Source: Terriglobia bacterium (lineage in GTDB: Bacteria > Acidobacteriota > Terriglobia > Terriglobales > Acidobacteriaceae). From it: a stretch of DNA of 64,000 bases. Where the stretch lies: NCBI GenBank assembly GCA_020072845.1, contig JAIQGF010000001.1, positions 124,001 to 188,000 of the forward strand. The letters run 5' to 3'. Both the position numbers and the translations under genes were made by a program. A model generated the notes under the pieces. It saw only the letters and a program-made list of their open reading frames with translations, did not search any database and was not told where the DNA came from. Below, piece after piece: positions 28,885 to 36,300 of this stretch; positions within the stretch are counted from its first letter, which is position 1, and the number at the start of each line of letters is the position of its first letter.

Positions 28885-28890
28885 TATACT
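28885..28890 (+). promoter_or_regulatory. possible -10 box of the VWFA gene
   Basis: TATACT lies 31 bases before the ATG at 28921. A GAAGGGA binding site stands between. A good -35 box is not clear, so it is tentative. Confidence 0.35.
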
Positions 28891-28920
28891 AGCGTATTGA
28901 GAGTCCGAAGGGAATTCCCC

Positions 28921-30135
28921 ATGTTGTATCTGAAACACCTTAGTACCGGCGCCACGCGGGTTCGCCCGGCCGTGGTAGCCATCCTTCTCGTTGCCACGTT
29001 CACCGTCATGCTGGTCGGGCCGGCCCTCGCCCAACAGGCGCCGCCTCCGCCGCCGGAGGGCAAGCCCTCGCAACCCGCGCCGGCTGAGGCGGGCGGGCCG
29101 CAGGGTGACATCGGTCCCATGGCCATTCCCAAGAAAGGGGAAGCGCCGCCGGAGCCCAAGCCGCAGCCGGCAAAAAAAATCGAGGGAATGCCCGAGTATT
29201 CCATCAAGGTGGACACCTCGCTTGTCCAGGTGCCGGTACTGGTCACCACCAAGGACGGCCAGTTCATCCCCGGCCTGAGGGAAGGCAACTTCCGCGTGCT
29301 GGAAGACGGCGTGCCGCAGAGGATCACCAAGTTTGAGGTTTCCAAGGCGCCGATCACGGCCGTGCTGGTGGTGGAATTCGCCGCCCGCTACTACCGGTTC
29401 GTTTACGACGCGCTCAACGCCTCCTATGTGTTCGCCCAGACGCTCAAACCCGAGGACTGGATCGCGGTGGTCTCCTTCGACATGAGGCCCACGATTGTCG
29501 CCGACTTCACCCAGGACAAGCGCCAGGTCATGGCGGCGATCAGCAGCCTGCGCATTCCGGGCTTCAGCGAGACCAACGTGTTCGACGCGCTCTACGACAC
29601 GCTCGACCGGGTGGAGGGCATCGAAGGCCGCAAGTACATCGTGCTGGTGGCCAGCGGCTGCGACACCTTCAGCCGCATGACCTACGACAAAGTGCTGAAG
29701 AAGGTCAAGGACACGCCCAACGTCACCATCTTCACCATCAGCACCGGCGAGGCGCTGCGCATCTGGGCGGATGCTGTCGGCGGCGGACGCGGACCCGGCA
29801 TCATGCCGTGCAGCGTCAGCTCCAGCATTGACTTCTTGCAGGCCGACAACCAGATGAACACCTTCGCCAGGATGACCGGCGGCCGCTGGTTCAAACCGCG
29901 CTTCCAAGGCGAACTGCCGGAAATTTTCCGCGACATCGGCGCCAACATCCGCAACCAGTACGTGCTGGCCTATCACCCCGCCAACTCGAAGCTGGACGGC
30001 ACCTATCGCAAACTGAAGGTCGAGGTTGTCGCGCCCGACGGCGGCCCGTTCCACGTGCGCGATCAGAAGGGGAAAGACCTGAAGTTCCAGGTCATCGCCC
30101 GCGAGGGCTACACGGCCAAGCACCAGGTCGAATAG
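28921..30135 (+). CDS. exported VWFA-related protein of the acidobacterial type
   Basis: A 404-residue exported protein with a signal peptide or N-terminal anchor (about residues 14-38), a proline-rich linker (QQAPPPPPEGKPSQPAPAE, and EPKPQPAKK), and a von Willebrand factor A-like domain from about residue 100 to 350. Typical segments are VQVPVLVTTKDGQFIPGL, LRIPGFSETNVFDALYD and the MIDAS-like V-V-V-E-F-A / VSFD patterns, consistent with the VWFA-related acidobacterial family (TIGR03436). Its role is not known; such proteins are abundant in Acidobacteriota and probably mediate adhesion or envelope assembly. The long open frame from 27385 is antisense to the protease and is rejected; ATG 28921 has its own binding site. 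The TAG stop merges into a short ttaggggttag repeat. Confidence 0.9.
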   Translation: MLYLKHLSTGATRVRPAVVAILLVATFTVMLVGPALAQQAPPPPPEGKPSQPAPAEAGGPQGDIGPMAIPKKGEAPPEPKPQPAKKIEGMPEYSIKVDTSLVQVPVLVTTKDGQFIPGLREGNFRVLEDGVPQRITKFEVSKAPITAVLVVEFAARYYRFVYDALNASYVFAQTLKPEDWIAVVSFDMRPTIVADFTQDKRQVMAAISSLRIPGFSETNVFDALYDTLDRVEGIEGRKYIVLVASGCDTFSRMTYDKVLKKVKDTPNVTIFTISTGEALRIWADAVGGGRGPGIMPCSVSSSIDFLQADNQMNTFARMTGGRWFKPRFQGELPEIFRDIGANIRNQYVLAYHPANSKLDGTYRKLKVEVVAPDGGPFHVRDQKGKDLKFQVIAREGYTAKHQVE

Positions 30136-30174
30136 TTAGGGGTTAGTGCAGCGCCCGCGCTGAAGCTGCCGGCG

Positions 30175-30696
30175 CTAGCCGAGGTCGCGGCGCAAGGCGT
30201 CCGCCTGGCGTGCGCTGCCCTGGAGTGGCTCGTAGGTGGGTTCGACCTTCGGCAGAACTTCCAGCAGCGCCCACTGGATGCGCTGAATGGACTCGCTGAC
30301 GATGGCGCCTTCCTTCGTGCCTTTGAGCGCGCCCTCGGTGAAGACCAGCGCCTGGAGCGCGTTGCGGATGTGGTGGTTCACTTCGTTGAGTGCTTCCATG
30401 CGTTCCATGATGAGCCGCCGCTGCCGGCGGCCATAGGCCAGCAGCGTGAACACCAGCATGGCCGCCAGCAAAGCGACCAGCCCGTTGGAGATCACGACGG
30501 CCGCCGGCGTTTCCTGGTGCCTCAGCAGGACAAAGTCGAAGCCCACGCTGGCAACGAACATCACCAGGCCCACCGCGCCGGCAATCGGCCAAAGATTGCG
30601 TGTCAGCATCGACAGCCGCAACCGCTGTAGAGGCGCGCCTCTCTCCTCGTCGAGAGAAGCACCGCAACACTCAGACGCATTGCTGGACGTGGCCAC
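30175..30696 (-). CDS. membrane protein with a histidine-kinase-like DHp helix but no ATPase domain
   Basis: A 173-residue protein. Two hydrophobic segments lie at about residues 37-58 and 68-90 (WPIAGAVGLVMFVASVGF and SNGLVALLAAMLVFTLLAY). Then comes a charged helix ending in LNEVNHHIRNALQALVFT, which looks like a histidine-kinase phosphoacceptor H-box (N-H-H-I-R-N-A). The protein stops about 60 residues after that, so it has no HATPase domain, and no response regulator is beside it. It could be a degenerate or split kinase, or a phosphotransfer protein. It precedes the ZIP transporter gene region on the other side of a 40-base gap, and both are on the minus strand. Confidence 0.75.
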   Translation of the reverse strand: MATSSNASECCGASLDEERGAPLQRLRLSMLTRNLWPIAGAVGLVMFVASVGFDFVLLRHQETPAAVVISNGLVALLAAMLVFTLLAYGRRQRRLIMERMEALNEVNHHIRNALQALVFTEGALKGTKEGAIVSESIQRIQWALLEVLPKVEPTYEPLQGSARQADALRRDLG

Positions 30697-30736
30697 GAGA
30701 GCGGATTGTACCTCAACCGCTTCACCGCGACGCAGG

Positions 30737-31468
30737 CTAGTGCATGTGGAAAAGGCGGTCCATGAGGAACAGAAACCCGACGCCGAAGAAGACCACCAGC
30801 GCCATCTTGATCCCCGGCTCGCGATTGACCTCCGGGATCAGGTCCGAGGCGGCCACGTAGATGGTGACTCCGGCCGAGACCGGCAGCCCGACGCTGACCG
30901 CCTGGCGCGTGATCACCATCGTCAGCACGCCCAGCAGGGTCGCCCCGCCCAGCAGGACCGACGACCCCCACGCCATGGCGCGGCTGCGGCCGCTGGCCAG
31001 CATCACCGACGCCACCGTGAAGCCTTCCGGAATCTTGTGCAGGAACACCGCCATGAAGACGATCCATCCCAGCCAGGTGGAAAGCAGGAAGCCGGAGGCG
31101 ATGGCGATCCCGTCGAAAAAAGTGTGGATGATCAGCCCCAGCAGCACCGACCAGGACTTATGTTTCTGCACGAACTCGTCTTCGTGCGTCTCCTCGCCGA
31201 AATGAAAATGCGGCGACACCGTGTGCTCAAAAAAATGGACGATCAGGTACCCCACCAGCACCAGAAAGCCGGCGTCATTGCCGCGCAGGCGCACGCTGGC
31301 GGGCACCATTTCCACCAGCGCCGTGGCCAGCATGAATCCTGCGCCGAGCGCCACGAAATACTTCAGATAGTTCTGGTGCCACTGCCTGTGCACAATGACG
31401 GCGCCGCCGACCACGTTGGCGGCGGCGGCGGTCAGCCCGAGCAGCACGCTAAGGGAAACGGGGCTCAT
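30737..31468 (-). CDS. ZIP-family metal cation transporter
   Basis: A 243-residue membrane protein with seven to eight hydrophobic segments. Transport-site motifs are seen: HTFFDGIAIASGFLLS in one membrane helix and HKIPEGFTVASVMLA in the next, which match the H-x-x-x-D/E and H-x-x-P/E pattern of ZIP proteins (zinc, iron or manganese import or release). A His-rich loop (HTVSPHFHFGEETHED) lies before the first of these and may bind metal. It is the upstream gene of the small DHp-like protein on the same strand. A tandem gtaccgag repeat lies upstream. Confidence 0.93.
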   Translation of the reverse strand: MSPVSLSVLLGLTAAAANVVGGAVIVHRQWHQNYLKYFVALGAGFMLATALVEMVPASVRLRGNDAGFLVLVGYLIVHFFEHTVSPHFHFGEETHEDEFVQKHKSWSVLLGLIIHTFFDGIAIASGFLLSTWLGWIVFMAVFLHKIPEGFTVASVMLASGRSRAMAWGSSVLLGGATLLGVLTMVITRQAVSVGLPVSAGVTIYVAASDLIPEVNREPGIKMALVVFFGVGFLFLMDRLFHMH

Positions 31469-31491
31469 GGGGAAGGAAGCAGGATAACAGT

Positions 31492-31580
31492 ACCGAGGAC
31501 CAAGTACCGAGTACCGAGTTCACAAATCCACGGTGTCGCCGCACTCAGTACTCGGTACTCAGTACTCAGTACTCGTTTTC
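31492..31580. repeat. agtaccgagtacc / actcagtactcggtact repeat
   Basis: Units of agtaccgagtaccgag (31496-31522) are followed about 20 bases later by actcagtactcggtactcag units (31543-31575). The two arrays are mutually complementary and would fold into a large hairpin. Same family as 11236-11335 and 59287-59311. Confidence 0.8.
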
Positions 31581-31721
31581 CAAAATCAAGCGAATTCCGC
31601 GGCGGAACCTGGGAAAGCAGCACCCGGACAGTAATGAACGGCGGAAAAGCTGAATTTGACCGTCTTCCGCGAGCTGTATTAATCTGCCCCTACACTGAGA
31701 AAGGAGGTGGTCCAGGTCAAC

Positions 31722-31769
31722 ATGATTGACAGTCATATACAAAACCGCAGTGAGGTGTCTGAGGCTTAG
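31722..31769 (+). CDS. possible 15-residue leader peptide inside the structured RNA
   Basis: ATG 31722 lies ten bases after an extremely strong Shine-Dalgarno match (AAAGGAGGTG). The frame reads IDSHIQNRSEVSEA after Met and stops at TAG 31767-31769. The stop codon lies in the 5' side of the tall stem at 31760-31794, so ribosome position would decide whether the stem forms. That suggests an attenuation-like mechanism, but nothing coding follows on this strand within 2 kb apart from the terminator. This is inference. Confidence 0.45.
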   Translation: MIDSHIQNRSEVSEA

Positions 31770-31934
31770 AGCGGTTCGCTCTAAACCAACCTCAAGTTCC
31801 GGTGTGTTTGGCCCAACGCCACTCCAGAGTCAGTGCTGGAGTCCCGGAGGCAAGCAGGTCGCAGTCGCCCAGGCCGCAAGTCGTGCCGGGCAGATTAGAG
31901 TGACCGCCTCAGGCCAATCCCAACAGATTACCGG

Positions 31935-31974
31935 CGACCCGCGTGCCGCAATCGAGCCGCGGGTCGTTTTGTTT
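31935..31974 (+). terminator. rho-independent terminator of the structured RNA
   Basis: CGACCCGCG pairs with CGCGGGTCG (31935-31943 with 31958-31966), followed by TTTTGTTT. The stem is nine pairs, almost all GC. Confidence 0.85.
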
Positions 31975-31994
31975 GGAAAAGCGTCGATGGTCGT

Positions 31995-32047
31995 TGGCCG
32001 ATCGCCATTAGAAATTGCGAACGACTAACGACCAACGACTACCGACC
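31995..32047. repeat. acgactaacgaccaacgact repeat
   Basis: Degenerate units of gaacgactaacgaccaac/gactaccgaccg, preceded by gttggccgatcg. The block fills the gap between the structured RNA and the Nudix gene stop. Confidence 0.65.
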
Positions 32048-32071
32048 GTCCTGGCGAACCAAAAACTCGGG

Positions 32072-32509
32072 CTACTCGCAACCCCCTTGCCTCTCCAGCG
32101 CCTTCCGGATCACCTTCTGCGCGGTTTCGGTGATAGCGAAATTCCCCAGCTCCTCGCGCGCCATCCAGCGCGCCTGCGCCGCATCCCCGCCGGCCTTCAA
32201 CTCGCCGCCCACCACGCGGCAGAAGAAATCAATCAGCACGTAGTGATAGCGCGTGCGGCCGTCCGGATCGCGATAAATGCTGTCAAACACATCCAGCACG
32301 TCCACCGCTTCCACCTGCAGCCCGGTTTCCTCCAGCGCCTCGCGCGCGGCGCACTGACGCAGGGTTTCGCCGAGCTCCAGCGCGCCGCCGGGGATGGACC
32401 ACTGCCCTTTCAGCGGCTCGGTGGAGCGCTCGACGATCACCGCGCGGCCGTCCTGTACGATGACCGCGCCAACACCGACGAGAGGGCGGTCGGGATAATC
32501 ACGTTTCAT
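32072..32509 (-). CDS. Nudix hydrolase
   Basis: A 145-residue Nudix pyrophosphohydrolase. The Nudix box is perfect: G-A-L-E-L-G-E-T-L-R then seven residues to R-E-A-L-E-E-T-G-L, so the metal-binding glutamates are intact. The start VGVGAVIVQDGRAVIVERSTEPLKGQWSIPGGALE (seen as VGVGAVIVQDGR and KGQWSIPGG) is like MutT/ADP-ribose pyrophosphatase-like enzymes; the substrate cannot be told. No neighbours suggest a pathway. A cagctctcagctatc repeat begins four bases upstream of its ATG, so the binding site lies inside the repeat. Confidence 0.95.
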   Translation of the reverse strand: MKRDYPDRPLVGVGAVIVQDGRAVIVERSTEPLKGQWSIPGGALELGETLRQCAAREALEETGLQVEAVDVLDVFDSIYRDPDGRTRYHYVLIDFFCRVVGGELKAGGDAAQARWMAREELGNFAITETAQKVIRKALERQGGCE

Positions 32510-32512
32510 GCA

Positions 32513-32545
32513 GCTCTCAACTCTCAGCTATCAGCTATCAGCCGG
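32513..32545. repeat. cagctctcaactctcagctatcag repeat
   Basis: Degenerate 8-9 base units directly before the minus-strand Nudix start. The related array agctgaaagctgatag at 32626-32672 is on the other side of a terminator, and other copies are at 53647-53666, 54040-54076 and 54158-54186. Confidence 0.8.
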
Positions 32546-32602
32546 AACAAAGCCTACCAGAGTGTGCACCTGTCGGCAGCGACATGATTCTGCAAGAAAG
32601 AA

Positions 32603-32622
32603 CGCGCGGCTGACGCCGCGCG
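32603..32622 (-). terminator. terminator-like GC hairpin after the 32669 gene
   Basis: CGCGCGGC and GCCGCGCG pair around TGAC; on the minus strand the stem is followed by TTCTTTCTT. It lies between two repeat blocks, 47 bases past the stop codon. Confidence 0.6.
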
Positions 32623-32625
32623 CTG

Positions 32626-32672
32626 ACTGAAAGCTGAAAGCTGATAGCTGATAGCTGACAGCTGACAGCTAC
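32626..32672. repeat. ctgaaagctgatagctgacagct repeat
   Basis: About six degenerate copies of the 8-base unit agctgata/agctgaca. It reaches the TAG stop codon of the minus-strand gene, whose stop lies at its right end. Same family as 54040-54076. Confidence 0.8.
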
Positions 32673-33232
32673 GACAAGAATCCCCGCGGATTGAAGTCCA
32701 CAATCTTCCATCCCTTGCGTCCGCGTTCCATTTCGAATTTCACCTGGCCGTTGCGGCGGATGGGCGCTCCCCCGGCACGCGGAATCTCTTCCATCTCGAA
32801 GTCCGCCAGCACCACGCCGTTGGGTCCTTCAATGGTGCTTTGCGAGATGCGGAAATGCACGCGGAACGAGTCGTAGCGCTGCATCATCGCCTCGATCTGG
32901 TCCTCGAAGGAAAGGTAACCCTCCATTTTGTCCTGGTCGAACGCCGACAGTACCAGGCGCTGGCTGTGGCCTTCCAGTCCGTCGCGCAGATCATTCAGCA
33001 CGCTGTTGGCCACCGCTTGCGAAAACACGGCGCTGTCGTACGGGTCCTGGGACTTGGCCTTATCTTTCTTCTTCTTGTCTTTCTTGTCCTTGTCCTTGTC
33101 GCTGTCTTTCTTGGGCTGTTCCTGCGGCGGCGAGGAGGAATCCGGGGCCTGCTGCGCGGCGGCCAGGCACAAACTGAAGCTACTGAAGCTGAAGAGGCAA
33201 AGGGTTGCGATCGTGAGCACAAGCCTGCGCAT
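32669..33232 (-). CDS. secreted protein with Lys/Asp tract, NTF2-like C-terminal half
   Basis: A 187-residue exported protein. The signal peptide is MRRLVLTIATLCLFSFSSFS, giving the start at 33232; the frame is open to 33265. A low-complexity run of alternating K and D (SDKDKDKKDKKKKDKAKSQ) lies at about residues 45-65 and would be a flexible charged linker. The folded part (about 65-187) has the look of an NTF2-like fold (YDSAVFSQAVANSVLNDL, EDQIEAMMQRYDSFRVHF, EMEEIPRAGGAPIRRNGQV and ERGRKGWKIVDFNPRGFL). Function unknown. It is downstream of the giant FecR/CARDB gene on the same strand, with a terminator-like hairpin between. Confidence 0.8.
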   Translation of the reverse strand: MRRLVLTIATLCLFSFSSFSLCLAAAQQAPDSSSPPQEQPKKDSDKDKDKKDKKKKDKAKSQDPYDSAVFSQAVANSVLNDLRDGLEGHSQRLVLSAFDQDKMEGYLSFEDQIEAMMQRYDSFRVHFRISQSTIEGPNGVVLADFEMEEIPRAGGAPIRRNGQVKFEMERGRKGWKIVDFNPRGFLS

Positions 33233-33301
33233 ACGAGATCCTCTCATTCCTGAGATGCTGCTCATTCTACTCCGGCTGCTTGCTTGCGCCGGAATGGAAA
33301 G

Positions 33302-33326
33302 CCCCGGCTGCGCGCGGCAGCCGGGG
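33302..33326 (-). terminator. GC hairpin after the giant gene
   Basis: CCCCGGCTGC and GCAGCCGGGG pair with a 5-base loop, 22 bases past the minus-strand stop at 33349, followed by CTTTCC on that strand. The U-tract is poor, so this could also be an mRNA-stabilising structure. Confidence 0.6.
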
Positions 33327-33348
33327 ACCCGTTCTGCCTCGCGGGTGC

Positions 33349-36300
33349 TTACTGCACCTGCACGCTCAACTGCACGAACACGGTGGCGCCGCGCACGCCG
33401 CCGGCAAGATCACCGGTCGCCGCGGCTCCGGAGGCGGAACCGAGGCTGCGCATGACGAGGACCGCGCTATTGCGGAACAGGGCACGCGTCGCGGCATCCA
33501 ACTGCCCCGGGTTGCGGATGGAGTCAATGGTGATCACCGCCGTGCGCCCGCCGCTCAACTGCACTGAGTAGCTGTGGCCGGCGACTCCCGCCAGTTCCGA
33601 ACTGGCGCGCGCGCTGTCCGGGGCAACGCCGCCAAACGCCGCACCCAGGTCGGCCACGCCGGAGTCGGCGCTCAGCATGTAGATCCCCTTGGCGATATCG
33701 GCGACGGTCAGCTCCAGGTCGGCAGTGCCGCATGGGCCGACGCTCCCCGTCGAAAGCCGCATTCCGGCGCAGGCGCCCTCCTGAATTTCCAGCAGCACGC
33801 GCTGCGACGGGCCCGCGGCCACGCCGCCGGCGGCATCCCGCTGAGCGGGACCGCTGCTCATGGTGAAGTGCGCCAGCGGAGCCGATTTGTCGAGCGTCGT
33901 CTTTTGCGGCACCGTGTGCTGCGGATCAATGACCAGCAGCGCGGAGACGCGCGTCAGGCCGGCGGGCCGGTCCCCACTGCCACCGCCGGTGTCATTCAGC
34001 GGGCCGCCGCCGGTTCGTGCGCCGATTCTCGCCGGACGTAATGCCGCCGGCCGTGTGCCCGCGGCCACCGGCATTCCCGCTGAGCGGGACGAGTTCCACT
34101 GCAGTCCGCCGAGCGCGCTACGGCCCGCGCCGACGTCAAACGTGTCGCTTGCCACCGTGACGCCGTTCACCTGCAGCGCGATGGGGACGCCCTTCGCGTC
34201 CGCGGTGCCGTCATTGCGCACCCGGAAACGAACCTGGACGGTGTCGCCGAACTTGGGTAGGGACGGCGTGTAGGAAACGTCCGCGGCGCTCACGTGCAAG
34301 TCCATCCCGCTGAGCGGGACCGCGCCGGTTGCCAGGCGCTTCCCCAGCGGGATGGCGCCGCCGCCGCCCGCGCTCCGGTTCCACGAGCCGTTAATCCGCG
34401 TGAAGCCCCCGCGAGCCGAAGCGGCTGCGCCGCAGAAATTCTGGCTCAGCGACGCGTCGAAATAAAACGGGAAGTACTTGGTCGCACTGGAGGTCCCATT
34501 GGTGACCGTCGCTGCGAAAAAGTACAGCAGCAATCCATCCGGGGGCGGGACGTTGAGAGCGGGGGTGTTGGTCAGGTTGAATACCGGTGGGTTGCTGTAA
34601 TTCGGCGCGCCTGAACTGGTTCCGCTCGGATTGGTGAAGCTCAACGGGGCCGCACCCACCGGAACGTGGTTGGCATCCTCCCATTCCCAGGCGATAGTCG
34701 GCACGTTGAAGCCGCCCATGCTCGCGATGGCCCAGTTCACGGTCAACGGAACCGGCGGACCGTTGGGCGCCACCGCCGTGCAGCCGTTCGCGCCCGCATT
34801 GGTCGTGATGATGATGTCGCCCACGTTCACCGGAACACCGACCGTCTGCCCGACCGGATCCGGCGAGGTCGTCAGCGACCGCTGGATGCCGTTGATGGTA
34901 ATGCTGTACCCGCTGGCCGCGCCGGTGGTGATGTTGCCGTTCGCATCCTGGTTCGCCGTTACCTGGAACACCGCGCCGGAGTTGAACGGCTGTCCTTTTG
35001 CCTGCGGCGGCGTGGTTGAGGTATTCGTCCCGTCCGTGATCACGATGTCCGCCGTGCCCTGGCACGTCACACCTTCGGTCGGCGTGCACGACACGGGCAC
35101 CACGGTTGCGATGTAGAGCTCGGTCAATGCGCCATTGACCTGGATGGGCACAGCAGGCGCCGATCCCGCCACGCAACTCGCACCGTTGTGCGTGCACTGG
35201 ACCGCCAGCGGATAACTCGGCGCGGCGATGAATGTGTTGTTCACCTGCACGTGAATCGTCGCCTGCCGCTGCGCCGTCACCGCACCGCCATCCATCAACT
35301 GCACGAGCACCTGCGCCGGGTACAACCCGCTTTGCGTCGTCGTGTCGCTGACCGTGACCGTCGCGAAAAAGCTGTCCGGTGATGTCCCGGGGGCGAAGCC
35401 CGTGATCGCCAGCTTGCTGCCGACTACGCCCGGCGATGGAATGAAGGTCAGGGCGGTCGTGCCGCCACTGTCAATCGTGCCAGCCACTAACGCCTGGTTC
35501 GACCACGAGGGTCCGCCCGAGGTGATGGTCACAACCAACGGTGTGGCGTCGGACGCGCCGGGGTTGCTCACTCCCAGGCGCCAGTTGGAGACTGCCACGC
35601 CCTGCGTCAGGCTGTTATCGGCGTAATTCAGGTCGCCCGCCGTGTCTGCGGCCACCTTGGTGACCAGTGTGCCGCTGGACAATGCCCCCACACCCACGTC
35701 GGGTGCGATCGCGTGGACCACGATGTTGGTGCTGGTGTTGGGCCCAAGCGAAGGAACTTTCACGGCAGGCCCCCTGCCGCCCGAGTCCACCTGGTACCCA
35801 TTCAAATTGATGGTGAGAGTTTCATTGCCCGCGCTGGCGGTGTTGCCGCCATTCCTCACCACGACGGTAAAGTCGAGCCCCTCGCCCGATAGCCAGGGCG
35901 TAGCCGTACTCAGCGTGCGTGCCGGGGTGGCGCTCACCACCTGCAGGTCGGGAACGCCTATCGCTTGCACATACAACGTGTAGGTCACATTCGCCGGGGG
36001 ATTGCTGTTGGGCAGCGTCACCACTACCGGCAATGCCGTCACCGTGGACGTATTAGCGCCGATCGCCGCTGCAACCCGCAAGTCAAACGTTCCACCTTGC
36101 GTCACGGTGGTTGGCGTTACCGTCGCGGTAAAGCCCGCGGTCGGTGCTGGCGGCGTCACGGTCGCGGCATTGCCGGCGGCGCCGGCAAAGCTGGGCGTTG
36201 AGCTGACGGTCAGTGTGATATCGGGGTTTGCCGGACAACCGGCGGGCGGCTGGCCTGCGGTAATGACGCACGTCAAACTTGTCTGCCCCATCTGCAATTT

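Larger units (their letters stand above)
31695..31975 (+). ncRNA. candidate structured RNA with its own terminator
   Basis: A 280-base segment between the ZIP and Nudix genes with no convincing long coding frame but several nested hairpins. A tall stem at 31760-31794 has outer TGAGG/CCTCA and inner TTAGAGC/GCTCTAA with a GGTTC loop. A 7-bp stem at 31821-31842 is ACTCCAG/CTGGAGT. A purine- and cytosine-rich region to 31920 can pair (GAGGC with GCCTC). A terminator follows at 31935-31974. Before it, at 31698-31714, is AGAAAGGAGGTGGTCC, an almost perfect complement of the 16S 3' end, with an ATG ten bases later opening a 15-codon frame. No known class was recognised. It may be a free small RNA or a regulatory leader, since no gene follows on this strand. 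Confidence 0.6.

Noticed and set aside
27385-28920. N-terminal extension of the VWFA gene
   Set aside because: The frame is open but antisense to the S55 protease; a ribosome binding site and signal peptide fix the start at 28921.
31698-31714. Match to the 16S rRNA tail, suggesting an rRNA fragment
   Set aside because: It is the complement of the anti-Shine-Dalgarno and not 16S itself; nothing else of rRNA is present.
32603-32672. Possible CRISPR array in the repeat clusters
   Set aside because: Units are 8-9 bp, directly tandem, degenerate and have no spacers of constant length; no cas genes occur.
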